64,000 nucleotides of DNA from Arthrobacter zhangbolii (lineage in GTDB: Bacteria; Actinomycetota; Actinomycetes; Actinomycetales; Micrococcaceae). The first letter of the stretch is position 1, and each line of letters starts with the position of its first letter. The translations under genes and the position numbers were made by a program. Location of the stretch: positions 930,001 to 994,000 of the forward strand of contig NZ_CP094984.1 of NCBI RefSeq assembly GCF_022869865.1. Direction: 5' to 3'. The notes beneath the pieces were generated by a model. The model had not been told where the DNA came from and did no database searches. It saw only the letters and a list, made by a program, of their open reading frames with translations. Below, in pieces: positions 52,322 to 61,575 of the stretch.

Positions 52322-53098
52322 TTACAGCGAGCGGGCCAGGATGGCCTGCTTGACCTCGGAAATGGCCTTGGTGACCTGGATGCCGCGGGGGCATGCTTCC
52401 GAGCAGTTGAAGGTCGTGCGGCAGCGCCAGACGCCTTCCTTGTCGTTCAGGATCTCCAGGCGCATGTCGCCGGCGTCGTCACGGGAGTCGAAGATGAAGC
52501 GGTGCGCGTTCACAATCGCTGCCGGGCCGAAGTACTGACCGTCGGTCCAGAACACCGGGCAGGAGGAGGTGCACGCGGCGCAGAGGATGCACTTGGTGGT
52601 GTCATCGAAGCGCTCACGGTCCTCGGCGGACTGCAGGCGTTCCTTGGTGGGCTCGTGGCCCTTGGTGACCAGGAACGGCATGATCTCGCGGTAGGACTGG
52701 AAGAAGGGTTCCATGTCCACGATCAGGTCCTTCTCCACCGGCAGGCCCTTGATGGGCTCAACGAGGATGGGCTTGGACGTGTCCAGGTCCTTCAGCAGCG
52801 TCTTGCAGGCCAGGCGGTTACGGCCGTTGATGCGCATGGCATCGGAGCCGCAGACACCGTGGGCGCAGGAGCGGCGGAACGAAACCGAACCGTCGTGCTC
52901 CCACTTGACCTTGTGCAGGGCGTCCAGCACACGGTCGGTGCCGTACATGGTCAGCTTCCACTCATCCCAGTAGGCTTCGTCGGAAACCTCGGGGTTGTAG
53001 CGGCGGACCTTGAGCGTGATCTCGAACGAGGGGATGTCCCCGCCCACAGATTCCGGGAGCTCGATCTTGGAGGCGGGCTCCGCGATTTCCGTTGTCAT
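52322..53098 (-). CDS. sdhB: Succinate dehydrogenase iron-sulfur subunit
   Basis: 258 residues, electron-transfer subunit of complex II. The [2Fe-2S] cysteines are in SFRRSCAHGVCGSDAMRING plus a later Cys in LACKTLL; the [4Fe-4S] and [3Fe-4S] ligands are in CILCAACTSSCPVFWTDGQY and CRTTFNCSEACPRGIQVTKA. All ligands are present. The start overlaps the sdhA stop by one base (TAATG). Confidence 0.96.
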   Translation of the reverse strand: MTTEIAEPASKIELPESVGGDIPSFEITLKVRRYNPEVSDEAYWDEWKLTMYGTDRVLDALHKVKWEHDGSVSFRRSCAHGVCGSDAMRINGRNRLACKTLLKDLDTSKPILVEPIKGLPVEKDLIVDMEPFFQSYREIMPFLVTKGHEPTKERLQSAEDRERFDDTTKCILCAACTSSCPVFWTDGQYFGPAAIVNAHRFIFDSRDDAGDMRLEILNDKEGVWRCRTTFNCSEACPRGIQVTKAISEVKQAILARSL

Positions 53099-54864
53099 TA
53101 GTACTTCCTCACCATCGGCTCGTAGCGCGTGAAGATGACCGGCTTGGTGTCCAGTCGAATGCCGGCGGTGTGCTCGGCGTTCTCTGCTTCATCAACCTTG
53201 TACGCCATCGAATGCTTCATGAAATTCTCGTCGTCACGCTCGGGGAAGTCCTCGCGGAAGTGTCCGCCGCGGGATTCCTCGCGGTGGAGGGCTGCCACCG
53301 TCATGACCTTTGCCAGTTCCAACAGGAAGCCCAGTTCCACGGCTTCGAGCAGGTCCAGGTTGAAGCGCTTGCCCTTGTCCTGGACGCTGATCTTCTTGTA
53401 CCGCTCTTCGAGCGAGGCAATGTCGGTCAGCACCTGGTTGAGCGTATCCGCAGTGCGGAACACCTGCATGTTGGCATCCATGGTGTTCTGCAGATCCCGG
53501 CGAATCTCGGCGACCCGTTCGGTGCCTTCGGAGTTGCGGACCACGTCCAGCAGCTCGATCGTGGCTGCTTCCGGGTTTTCCGGCAGATCCACGAAGTCAG
53601 CGGTCAGTGCGTACTCTGCGGCGTGGATGCCCGCACGCCTGCCGAACACGTTGATGTCCAGCAGCGAGTTGGTACCCAGGCGGTTGGAGCCGTGAACCGA
53701 AACGCAGGCAACTTCGCCGGCTGCGTAGAGGCCCGGGATCACCGTGTCGTTGTCCTGCAGGACCTCGGCCTTGATGTTGGTCGGGATGCCGCCCATGGCG
53801 TAGTGCGCCGTGGGGAAGACCGGCACCGGCTCGGTGTAGGGCTCCACACCAAGGTAGGTGCGTGCAAACTCGGTGATGTCCGGGAGCTTGGCATCAATGT
53901 GTGCCGGTTCCAGGTGCGTCAGGTCGAGCAGGACGTAATCCTTGTTCGGGCCGCAGCCGCGGCCTTCACGGACTTCGTTGGCCATGGAACGGGCAACAAT
54001 GTCACGCGGGGCGAGGTCCTTGATGGTGGGGGCGTAACGCTCCATGAAGCGCTCACCCTCCGAGTTGCGCAGGATCGCGCCTTCTCCGCGGGCTGCTTCG
54101 GAAAGCAGGATGCCCAGTCCGGCAAGGCCGGTCGGATGGAACTGGAAGAACTCCATGTCTTCCAGGGGGATGCCGCGGCGGAAGGCGATGCCCATGCCGT
54201 CACCGGTCAGGGTGTGGGCGTTGGACGTGGTCTTGAAGACCTTGCCGGCACCGCCGGAGGCGAAGATGACGGACTTGGCCTGGAAGACGTGCAGTTCACC
54301 GGTTGCCAGGTCGTAGGAAACGACGCCGGCCACCCGCTTCTGCCCGAAGGTGTCCTCCACCGTCAGCAGGTCGAGCACGTAGAACTCGTTGTAGAACTCC
54401 ACGTTGTGCTTGACGCAGTTTTGGTAGAGGGTCTGGAGGATCATGTGGCCGGTGCGGTCCGCGGCGTAGCAGGCGCGGCGTACCGGTGCCTTGCCATGGT
54501 CCCGGGTGTGCCCGCCGAACCGTCGCTGGTCAATGCGGCCTTCGGGCGTGCGGTTGAAGGGCAGGCCCATCTTTTCCAGGTCCAGCACGGCGTCAATGGC
54601 TTCTTTAGCCATGACCTCTGCTGCATCCTGGTCCACCAGGTAGTCACCGCCCTTGACGGTGTCGAAGGTGTGCCATTCCCAGTTGTCTTCTTCGACATTG
54701 GCCAGTGCCGCACACATGCCGCCCTGCGCCGCACCCGTGTGGGAGCGGGTGGGGTACAGCTTGGTCAGTACCGCCGTCCGTGCGCGCTGACCGGATTCGA
54801 TGGCGGCACGCATACCGGCGCCGCCGGCGCCGACAATGACGACGTCGTACTTATGGACCTGCAT
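53098..54864 (-). CDS. sdhA: Succinate dehydrogenase flavoprotein subunit
   Basis: 588 residues. FAD-binding start YDVVIVGAGGAGMRAAIESG; the covalent FAD histidine lies in TRSHTGAAQGGMCAALANV near residue 40. Catalytic residues are in FQFHPTGLAGLGILLSEAAR and GEGAILRNSEGERFMERYAP; GSNRLGTNSLLDINVFGRRA is the C-terminal flavin block. The length is normal. It oxidises succinate to fumarate at the inner face of the membrane. Confidence 0.97.
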   Translation of the reverse strand: MQVHKYDVVIVGAGGAGMRAAIESGQRARTAVLTKLYPTRSHTGAAQGGMCAALANVEEDNWEWHTFDTVKGGDYLVDQDAAEVMAKEAIDAVLDLEKMGLPFNRTPEGRIDQRRFGGHTRDHGKAPVRRACYAADRTGHMILQTLYQNCVKHNVEFYNEFYVLDLLTVEDTFGQKRVAGVVSYDLATGELHVFQAKSVIFASGGAGKVFKTTSNAHTLTGDGMGIAFRRGIPLEDMEFFQFHPTGLAGLGILLSEAARGEGAILRNSEGERFMERYAPTIKDLAPRDIVARSMANEVREGRGCGPNKDYVLLDLTHLEPAHIDAKLPDITEFARTYLGVEPYTEPVPVFPTAHYAMGGIPTNIKAEVLQDNDTVIPGLYAAGEVACVSVHGSNRLGTNSLLDINVFGRRAGIHAAEYALTADFVDLPENPEAATIELLDVVRNSEGTERVAEIRRDLQNTMDANMQVFRTADTLNQVLTDIASLEERYKKISVQDKGKRFNLDLLEAVELGFLLELAKVMTVAALHREESRGGHFREDFPERDDENFMKHSMAYKVDEAENAEHTAGIRLDTKPVIFTRYEPMVRKY

Positions 54865-54934
54865 ACCAGATGCTCTTTCTGTTGAAACTACTAAAAACTC
54901 AGGGACTTACCGCACCGTGGGTGCCGTGCAGCTG

Positions 54935-55417
54935 CTACAAGGAGCTGCAGAAATCAGGGATCAGGTCAGCCGGAGCGTTTGCGGGGCAGGGATCGAAGGT
55001 GAAGATCACCAGGGTGCCGAGCAGGATGATCACAGCGGTTGCGACGTAAAGAACCGTCTTGAGCCACATACGGGTGGCTTTCTTATCCGCGTAGTCGTTG
55101 ATGATGGTGCGCACGCCGTTGCCGCCGTGCAGCATGGCCAGCCAGAGCATGACCAGGTCCCAGACCTGCCATACGGGGTTGGCCCACTTGCCGGCAACGA
55201 AACCGAAATCCACGGCGTGGATGCCGTCGCCAACCACCAGGTTCACGAACAGGTGGGTGAAGATCAGGACGACCAGGATGACACCGGATACACGCATGAA
55301 CAGCCAGGCCAGCATTTCAAAGTTGCCGCGGCCTGATCCGTTGCGGGTGTACTTGGGAGCAATGCGTCCGGAGCGGGGTGCTTCGAGGGCGTGCGCTTCG
55401 TTGGTTGATGTAGTCAT
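54935..55417 (-). CDS. sdhD: Succinate dehydrogenase hydrophobic membrane anchor subunit
   Basis: 160 residues with three membrane helices: MLAWLFMRVSGVILVVLIFT, WDLVMLWLAMLHGGNGVRTI and VLYVATAVIILLGTLVIF. The RVSG and HGGNGVRTIINDY motifs belong to the quinone/heme anchor of actinobacterial Sdh. The N-terminal 35 residues are hydrophilic. It lies six bases after sdhC and 70 before sdhA. Confidence 0.92.
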   Translation of the reverse strand: MTTSTNEAHALEAPRSGRIAPKYTRNGSGRGNFEMLAWLFMRVSGVILVVLIFTHLFVNLVVGDGIHAVDFGFVAGKWANPVWQVWDLVMLWLAMLHGGNGVRTIINDYADKKATRMWLKTVLYVATAVIILLGTLVIFTFDPCPANAPADLIPDFCSSL

Positions 55418-55423
55418 TGCGTG

Positions 55424-55801
55424 CTAACCCCCGAAAACGTTCGGAATGTGGCGAATTGAGAAGCCGATGAGCGTCACTGCCCACAGGCCAACGACGGCCC
55501 AGAGCATCTGCCGCTGGTACTTCGGCCCCTTCTTCCAGAAGTCGATCAGGACCACGCGCAGGCCGTTGAAGGCATGGAACACGATGGCTGCGACGAGGCC
55601 AAGCTCGCCGAGTCCCATAATCGGGTTCTTGTAGGCTCCGATCACCACGTTGTAGGCCTCGGGCGATACTCGCACCAATGAGGTATCCAGAACGTGGACC
55701 AAAAGGAAGAAGAAGATCACCACGCCAGTGATGCGGTGGGCGACCCACGACCATTGGCCCTCACGGCCACGGTAGAGAGTGCCTGCTGGTAACTTCGACA
55801 C
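55424..55801 (-). CDS. sdhC: Succinate dehydrogenase cytochrome b556 subunit
   Basis: 125 residues with three membrane helices. LYRGREGQWSWVAHRITGVV is the family lead (the H-R-x-T-G motif), VIFFFLLVHVLDTSLVRVSP carries the heme histidine, and VAAIVFHAFNGLRVVLIDFW is the second histidine block. It anchors SdhAB and passes electrons to menaquinone. GTG 55801 has GGAGG seven bases upstream; a longer open frame lacks such a site. Confidence 0.92.
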   Translation of the reverse strand: MSKLPAGTLYRGREGQWSWVAHRITGVVIFFFLLVHVLDTSLVRVSPEAYNVVIGAYKNPIMGLGELGLVAAIVFHAFNGLRVVLIDFWKKGPKYQRQMLWAVVGLWAVTLIGFSIRHIPNVFGG

Positions 55802-55888
55802 TGAATTTTCCTCCCTGCATCGCAGCGGCGTTAGCGCGTCTTCCACGCAGTGATGACGCCGGTGCGACAGCGCTATAAGCTCTACCAT

Positions 55889-55917
55889 AATCTAGGTGCG
55901 CGTGACCGCGGTTTCAA
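55889..55917 (-). promoter_or_regulatory. Primary sigma promoter of the sdhCDAB operon
   Basis: Coding strand: TTGAAA (55917-55912), 17-base spacer, TAGATT (55894-55889). Five of six and four of six matches to consensus. It gives a leader of about 80 bases before the sdhC GTG. Confidence 0.7.
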
Positions 55918-55950
55918 TTTAGGTCCGCCTATGGTGTGACCCTGATTACA

Positions 55951-55979
55951 TTGATTTGGCTCCGCAAACAGTGTAGAAA
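55951..55979 (+). promoter_or_regulatory. Candidate manC promoter
   Basis: TTGATT, 17-base spacer, TAGAAA. It is divergent from the sdh promoter, with 33 bases between the two -35 boxes. A second -10-like hexamer, TAATCT, lies eight bases before ATG 56029. Confidence 0.6.
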
Positions 55980-56028
55980 AACGCGGCTTCCCCGAAGAGC
56001 GGTCCCGGCTCGGCTAATCTTGGCTGTG

Positions 56029-57168
56029 ATGAGTAATGAAAAGGCATACCCCGCACCTTCGTCCGCCGTTCTCGACCGTTTCTACGGCGTGATTCCGGCC
56101 GGCGGCGTCGGCACACGGCTCTGGCCGCTGTCACGGGCTGCCGCACCGAAGTTCCTTCATGACCTCACCGGCTCCGGATCCACGCTGATCCGTGCCACCT
56201 ACGACCGCCTGGCGCCGCTGAGCGGGGACCGGGTCATGGTGGTCACCGGCGCGGTGCACCGGCAGGCGGTCCGCCAGCAGCTGCCCGAAATCTCCAACAA
56301 GAACCTGGTGCTTGAGCTTGAGCCCAAGGACTCCGCGGCGGCCATCGGCCTGGCTGCGGCCATTCTGTACAAGCGCGATCCGCAGATCATCATGGGTTCC
56401 TTCGCGGCCGACCAGGTGATCGCCCCGGTCGAGGTTTTCCAGCAGGCAGTCCGTGAAGCTGTGCACACTGCGGCGCAGGGCTACATTGTCACCATCGGCA
56501 TCCAGCCCACCCATCCGTCCACCGGTTTTGGCTACATCCGGGCAGGGGCGCAGCTGAAGGTTGCGGGAGCGCCGAGTGCGCATTCGGTGGTGGAGTTTGT
56601 GGAAAAGCCCTCCGCCGACGTAGCGCAGACGTACCTCGCCAGCGGCAGCTACAGCTGGAATGCGGGTATGTTCGTGGCGCCCGTGGACCTGATGCTGAAG
56701 CATTTGGAAGCCAACGAGCCGGTCCTGTATGCGGGGCTGATGGAGATTGCCGACGCCTGGGACACCACGCGCCGCCGGGAGGTAGTCCGGCGGGTCTGGC
56801 CTACCCTGCCCAAAACAGCCATCGACTATGCGGTGGCCGAGCCTGCTGCAGCTGCCGGCGACGTCGCCATGATCCCGGGAGCCTTCAGCTGGGATGACGT
56901 GGGGGACTTCGCCGCCATCGGCCGGCTGAACCCGGCCGAGGAGAACAGCGACCTCACCGTGATGGGCGACGGCGCGAGGGTCTACTCGGAAAACGCCAGC
57001 GGGATTGTCGTTTCCGACACCAAACGCGTCATCGCCCTGATCGGCATCGAGGATGTGGTGATTGTTGATACACCCGACGCCCTGCTGGTCACCACCAAGG
57101 AACATGCCCAGGAAGTAAAGAAGGCCGTGGAGCACCTCAGGGCCAGCGGAGACACCGACGTCCTGTAG
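56029..57168 (+). CDS. manC: Mannose-1-phosphate guanylyltransferase
   Basis: 379 residues. It makes GDP-mannose from mannose-1-phosphate and GTP. The nucleotidyltransferase signature is YGVIPAGGVGTRLWPLSRAA with the catalytic Arg; KFLHDLTGSGSTLIRATYDR follows; THPSTGFGYIRAG and FVEKPSADVAQTYLASGSYS, then WNAGMFVAPVD, form the sugar site. There is no C-terminal isomerase domain, so this is the short monofunctional type common in actinobacteria. GDP-mannose feeds wall glycans, lipoglycans and protein O-mannosylation. Confidence 0.92.
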   Translation: MSNEKAYPAPSSAVLDRFYGVIPAGGVGTRLWPLSRAAAPKFLHDLTGSGSTLIRATYDRLAPLSGDRVMVVTGAVHRQAVRQQLPEISNKNLVLELEPKDSAAAIGLAAAILYKRDPQIIMGSFAADQVIAPVEVFQQAVREAVHTAAQGYIVTIGIQPTHPSTGFGYIRAGAQLKVAGAPSAHSVVEFVEKPSADVAQTYLASGSYSWNAGMFVAPVDLMLKHLEANEPVLYAGLMEIADAWDTTRRREVVRRVWPTLPKTAIDYAVAEPAAAAGDVAMIPGAFSWDDVGDFAAIGRLNPAEENSDLTVMGDGARVYSENASGIVVSDTKRVIALIGIEDVVIVDTPDALLVTTKEHAQEVKKAVEHLRASGDTDVL

Positions 57169-57239
57169 GGCGCGCGCGGACGCCGTCATAAGCGGTCGTA
57201 TCCGGGGGCGCACATTCCCGTTTCCCGGGTGGAATTGGC

Positions 57240-57245
57240 TAACCT
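57240..57245 (+). promoter_or_regulatory. -10 hexamer of the amidohydrolase gene, leaderless geometry
   Basis: TAACCT, seven bases before GTG 57253. It supports that start over an in-frame GTG at 57229. Confidence 0.45.
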
Positions 57246-57252
57246 AGAAGTT

Positions 57253-58458
57253 GTGCAAACTATCCCGTTGAGCAATTCCCCCATCCCCTCGATACGGGGA
57301 AGTGTGGCTCCGCTGCTGGGTGGGTTGATCGACTTCCGGCGGGACCTCCATGCCCACCCCGAGCTGTCAACCAAGGAGTTCCGGACCACCGACCGGATCG
57401 TGGAAGCACTGGAAGCGGCCGGCCTCGCACCCAAGCGGCTGCAGAACACCGGTGTTGTCGTCGACATCGGAGACGGACCGCTTCGCCTCGCCCTGCGGGC
57501 GGATATCGATGCCCTTCCGGTCCTGGAGGAAACGGGGCTGCCCTATGCCTCGGAGCACACGGGCATAGCCCACGCCTGCGGGCATGACATTCACACCACC
57601 GTGATGCTCGGTGTTGCCCAGGTGCTGGCGAAGTTCGACGCCGCCGGTGAGCTCGGCGGACGCGTGCGGGTGATTTTCCAGCCGGCCGAGGAAGTGATGC
57701 CCGGCGGCGCCCTGTCCGTCATAGAGCAGGGAGCCCTTGACGGCGTTCCCCGCATCCTTGCCCTGCACTGCGATCCGCGGGTGGACGTTGGACAGATTGG
57801 TACCCGCATCGGCGCTATCACTTCGGCGTCGGACACCATCCGGATCGAACTCAGCGGACGGGGCGGGCACACGTCCCGGCCCCACCTGACCGAGGATCTT
57901 GTTTTCGCCCTGGCCGAGATTGCAGTCAGTGTCCCTGCCGTGCTGTCGCGGCGGATCGATGTACGCAGCGGCGTTTCGGTGGTCTGGGGACAGATGCATG
58001 CCGGCTCCGCCCCCAATGCCATTCCCGGCCACGGCTTCATGGCCGGAACCATGCGCTGCCTGGACGCCGAGGCCTGGTATGCCGCCGGTGAGCTCCTGGA
58101 CAAAGTGGTGCGGGAAGTTGCCGCTCCGTTCGGCGTCGAGGTAGCCCTGGAGCACACCCGCGGTGTGCCGCCGGTTATCAACGCGGACGCGGAAATCAGC
58201 CTGCTTGAAGCCTCAGCCCGCGCCGAACTGGGTGAAGACGCCGTGGTCCTGGCCCCGCAGTCCATGGGCGGTGAGGACTTCGCCTGGATGACCCAGACTG
58301 TGCCGGGCGCCCTGATGCGCCTGGGTACGCGGTCTCCCGGCGGGGAGACCTTTGACCTGCACCGGGGGGACTATAACCCCGACGAACAGGCCATCAGCTG
58401 CGGCGTGAGCGTGATGGCAGCGGCTGCCCTGCGTGCCGCGCGCGGACTGCGCCACTAG
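57253..58458 (+). CDS. M20 family amidohydrolase
   Basis: 401 residues. The zinc-peptidase pattern is RRDLHAHPELSTKEFRTTDR, LALRADIDALPVLEETGLPY, then AHACGHDIHTTVMLGVAQVL (Cys and His ligands of the M20D branch), FQPAEEVMPGGALSVIEQGA, and SMGGEDFAWMTQTVPGALMR. A dimerisation domain sits between. Such enzymes remove acyl groups from amino acids or hydrolyse aminobenzoyl-glutamate or indole-acetyl conjugates; substrate unknown. The start is set at the GTG with TAACCT seven bases upstream. Confidence 0.9.
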   Translation: MQTIPLSNSPIPSIRGSVAPLLGGLIDFRRDLHAHPELSTKEFRTTDRIVEALEAAGLAPKRLQNTGVVVDIGDGPLRLALRADIDALPVLEETGLPYASEHTGIAHACGHDIHTTVMLGVAQVLAKFDAAGELGGRVRVIFQPAEEVMPGGALSVIEQGALDGVPRILALHCDPRVDVGQIGTRIGAITSASDTIRIELSGRGGHTSRPHLTEDLVFALAEIAVSVPAVLSRRIDVRSGVSVVWGQMHAGSAPNAIPGHGFMAGTMRCLDAEAWYAAGELLDKVVREVAAPFGVEVALEHTRGVPPVINADAEISLLEASARAELGEDAVVLAPQSMGGEDFAWMTQTVPGALMRLGTRSPGGETFDLHRGDYNPDEQAISCGVSVMAAAALRAARGLRH

Positions 58459-58751
58459 GAAATTCCCCGCATCCGGGTGCTGATCCCCGGGTGCCACCCC
58501 GACGCGCGCACGGAGACTAGCAGTAGGCACCGGGACGGCCGGTGTCATTTGATAACAACATGTAAACAATTGTTCCGACAGGGCCGAAATGTGACTGGTG
58601 TCGCGTCGGAGACCTTATGGTTGTCTTGCTGCGGTCCAACGACGGACGGAGCGCCGCATCACACCGGGTACCGGTGCGCCTTTTCCGGCAGACCGGGATT
58701 GGCACCGAGTACCCACCTACGGCGAACGCCATTTTCTTTCCTGGAGGAACA

Positions 58752-59846
58752 TTGAAGAATTTCCCGCGCAGCTTCAAGCGCAATGCCGGCGTCTCCGCCG
58801 CCATGCTCGGCGTGTCGGCGCTCCTGCTTTCCGGTTGCGGCGCTGCACCGGAAGAGGAGGCCGAGGGCAGCTCCGAGGCCGCTGCGAGCAGCGACTTCAC
58901 CGGCTGCATTGTCTCCGACGCCGGTGGCTGGGACGACCGCTCGTTCAACCAGTCCACCTATGAAGGCCTGATGGCTGCCAAGGACGCGCTGGGCATTGAA
59001 ACCCGTGAAGTCGAGTCCAAGGATGCATCCGACTACACCAACAACGTCAACAGCACGGTTGACGCGGGCTGCGACCTGACGGTCACCGTTGGCTTCCTGC
59101 TCTCCGACGCCACGAAGGACGCGGCGGAAGCAAACCCGGACACCAACTTCGCCATCGTTGATGACAACGCCATTGAGCTCGACAACGTCAAGCCGATCAT
59201 CTACGACACGGCCCAGGCCGCGTTCCTGGCCGGCTACGTTGCCGCAGGCACCACCCAGACCGGCACCGTTGCCACCTACGGCGGCATGAACATCCCCACC
59301 GTGACCATCTTCATGGAGGGCTTCGCCGACGGCATCGAGTACTACAACGAAGAAAACGGCACCGATGTGAAGCTCCTCGGCAGCGATTCCTTCGTGGACA
59401 GCTTCGACAACCGCGCCGCCGGCAAGACGCTGACCCAGAACTTCATCAATGAAGGCGCCGACATCATCATGCCCGTCGCCGGTCCGGTAGGCCTGGGCAC
59501 CATGGAAGCCGTTGTTGAAGCCAACGACGGCGGCAAGGACGTCAAGGCCGTATGGGTTGACTCCGACGGCTACGAGACCGCCGGCATCGGCCAGGAATAC
59601 ATCCTGACCTCCGTCATGAAGCTCATGGGCGACGCCGTAGAGAACATCGTCACCGAATCCGCCGAAGGCAACTTCAGCGCCGAGCCGTACGTCGGCACCC
59701 TCGAAAACGGCGGAGTGGACCTGGCTCCGTTCCACGACCAGGAAGGCAATGTGCCGGAAGAGGTCAAGACCGCGATTGAGGATCTGAAGGCCAAGATCAT
59801 CGACGGCGAGATCAAGGTCGAGTCCAAGTCCAGCCCCCAGCAGTAA
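58752..59846 (+). CDS. BMP family nucleoside-binding lipoprotein
   Basis: 364 residues. The TTG start at 58752 has GGAGG about four bases before it, and the signal peptide LKNFPRSFKRNAGVSAAMLG with lipobox LLSGC begins directly. The mature protein is a Bmp/Med family binding protein: GCIVSDAGGWDDRSFNQSTY, DLTVTVGFLLSDATKDAAEA, NFAIVDDNAIELDNVKPIIY and FLAGYVAAGTTQTGTVATYG. Relatives bind purine and pyrimidine nucleosides. It is the binding protein for the ABC genes downstream but is separated from them by a terminator, which allows it to be made in excess. Confidence 0.9.
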   Translation: MKNFPRSFKRNAGVSAAMLGVSALLLSGCGAAPEEEAEGSSEAAASSDFTGCIVSDAGGWDDRSFNQSTYEGLMAAKDALGIETREVESKDASDYTNNVNSTVDAGCDLTVTVGFLLSDATKDAAEANPDTNFAIVDDNAIELDNVKPIIYDTAQAAFLAGYVAAGTTQTGTVATYGGMNIPTVTIFMEGFADGIEYYNEENGTDVKLLGSDSFVDSFDNRAAGKTLTQNFINEGADIIMPVAGPVGLGTMEAVVEANDGGKDVKAVWVDSDGYETAGIGQEYILTSVMKLMGDAVENIVTESAEGNFSAEPYVGTLENGGVDLAPFHDQEGNVPEEVKTAIEDLKAKIIDGEIKVESKSSPQQ

Positions 59847-59872
59847 CGGGTCCCGGACTGCCTGCAGACACC

Positions 59873-59913
59873 AACCGCCATGTCCCGCAGCCACGCTGCG
59901 GGGCATGGCGGTT
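59873..59913 (+). terminator. Terminator/attenuator after the BMP lipoprotein gene
   Basis: Nineteen-base stem (59873-59891 with 59895-59913, one wobble), three-base loop, ending GTTTG. Read-through would give lower expression of the ABC genes. Confidence 0.8.
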
Positions 59914-60015
59914 TGTCTGTGCACACCAGGTTTTTCCTCCCAGGCTGCAGGGACGTCTTCCGCACTGCAGCTTTTACTCCCACACAGCACTTTCGAACAG
60001 ATTGGTTGGGGTTTT

Positions 60016-61575
60016 GTGAAACTCGAACTCAAGGGCATCACTAAGCGATTCGGTTCGCTGGTGGCCAACGACCACATCGACCTCGTGGTCGAACCCGGGC
60101 AGGTGCACAGCCTGCTCGGTGAAAACGGCGCCGGTAAATCGACGTTGATGAACGTCCTTTACGGACTGTATGAACCCACCGAGGGGCAGATCCTCCTCGA
60201 CGGCAAACCCGTGACCTTCAACGGACCTTCAGACGCGATGGCTGCAGGGATCGGCATGGTGCACCAGCACTTTATGCTGGTGCCCGTGTTCACCGTGGCG
60301 GAGAACGTCGCTTTGGGAAATGAATCGACGCGGCTCGGGGGCGCACTGAACCTGCAAACTACCCGCACACGCATCCGTGAAATCTCCGACAAGTACGGCT
60401 TCGACGTTGATCCCGATGCCGTGGTCGAGGACCTGCCCGTGGGCGTGCAGCAGCGCGTGGAAATCATCAAGGCACTGATCCGGGACGCCGAGGTGCTGAT
60501 CCTTGATGAGCCGACCGCCGTCCTGACGCCCCGCGAAACGGACGAGCTGCTCGCCATCATGCGCCAGCTCACCAGCGACGGCAAAGGCGTGGTCTTCATT
60601 TCGCACAAGCTGCGCGAGGTCAAGGCGGTGTCCGATGTCATTACCGTGATCCGCCGCGGCAAGGTCATGGGCCAGGCTGAGCCCTCCGCCAGCACCACCG
60701 AACTCGCTGCCCTGATGGTTGGCCGCTCCGTCAGCCTGACCCTGGGCCGGGAGGCTGCAACGCCGGGCGAGGAAACCTTCCGCGTGGAGAACCTCTCCGT
60801 GCTGTCCGGGAATGGACAGGCGGTGGTGAACGGCCTCAGCTTCGGCATTGCCAAGGGGGAAATCCTGGCGGTCGCCGGTGTCCAGGGCAACGGCCAGACC
60901 GAACTGACCGAAGCGATCATGGGCCTCCAGGACCACGTCACCGGGTCCATCAGGCTCGACGGCCGCGAACTGGTGGGCATGAAAACCAGTCGGATCATCG
61001 ACTCAGGCGTCGGCTTTGTCCCCGAGGACCGCTCGGTGGACGGCCTCGTTGGAACGTTCTCGGTTGCCGAGAACCTGGTCCTGAACCAGTACAACGAGCC
61101 GCCTTTTGCCCGCGGCCTGTCCATGAAGCCCTCGGTCGTCGCGGCCAATGCGGACGCGAAGATTACCGAGTTCGACATCCGCACGCAGTCCGCTGCGGCC
61201 CTGGCCGGCACCCTTTCGGGCGGCAACCAGCAGAAAGTGGTCATGGCACGGGAGCTGTCCCGTCCGCTCTCACTCTTCATTGCCAGCCAGCCCACCCGCG
61301 GCGTCGACGTCGGGTCCATCGAGTTCCTGCACCGGCGGATCATCGCCGAACGTGATGCCGGCACGCCGGTGATGATCGTGTCCACGGAACTGGATGAAGT
61401 GCTGGAACTGGGCGACCGCATTGCCGTGCTGTACGGCGGACGTCTTATGGGCATTGTGCCCGGAGGCACCTCGCGGAACGTGCTGGGCCTGATGATGGCC
61501 GGAATGACGGCCGAAGAAGCACTGGCCCGCGAAGCAGCGTCAGAAGAGAACAATACCGAGGGAGGGGCCCTGTGA
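60016..61575 (+). CDS. Nucleoside ABC transporter ATP-binding protein (BMP system)
   Basis: 519 residues with two ATPase domains. The first has Walker [17 protein letters not shown] and [20 protein letters not shown]; the second has the degenerate loop VAGVQGNGQTELTEAIMGLQ, the signature [20 protein letters not shown] and the degenerate Walker B SLFIASQPTRGVDVGSIEFL. This asymmetry is typical for the YufO/NupA-type nucleoside importers. GTG 60016 gives KLELKGITKRFGSLVANDHI. The stop overlaps the next start by four bases. Confidence 0.93.
   Translation: MKLELKGITKRFGSLVANDHIDLVVEPGQVHSLLGENGAGKSTLMNVLYGLYEPTEGQILLDGKPVTFNGPSDAMAAGIGMVHQHFMLVPVFTVAENVALGNESTRLGGALNLQTTRTRIREISDKYGFDVDPDAVVEDLPVGVQQRVEIIKALIRDAEVLILDEPTAVLTPRETDELLAIMRQLTSDGKGVVFISHKLREVKAVSDVITVIRRGKVMGQAEPSASTTELAALMVGRSVSLTLGREAATPGEETFRVENLSVLSGNGQAVVNGLSFGIAKGEILAVAGVQGNGQTELTEAIMGLQDHVTGSIRLDGRELVGMKTSRIIDSGVGFVPEDRSVDGLVGTFSVAENLVLNQYNEPPFARGLSMKPSVVAANADAKITEFDIRTQSAAALAGTLSGGNQQKVVMARELSRPLSLFIASQPTRGVDVGSIEFLHRRIIAERDAGTPVMIVSTELDEVLELGDRIAVLYGGRLMGIVPGGTSRNVLGLMMAGMTAEEALAREAASEENNTEGGAL

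Noticed and set aside
58565-58574. Palindrome AACAATTGTT upstream of the BMP lipoprotein gene
   Set aside because: Ten symmetric bases occur often by chance. No second copy or adjoining promoter was found to give it weight.
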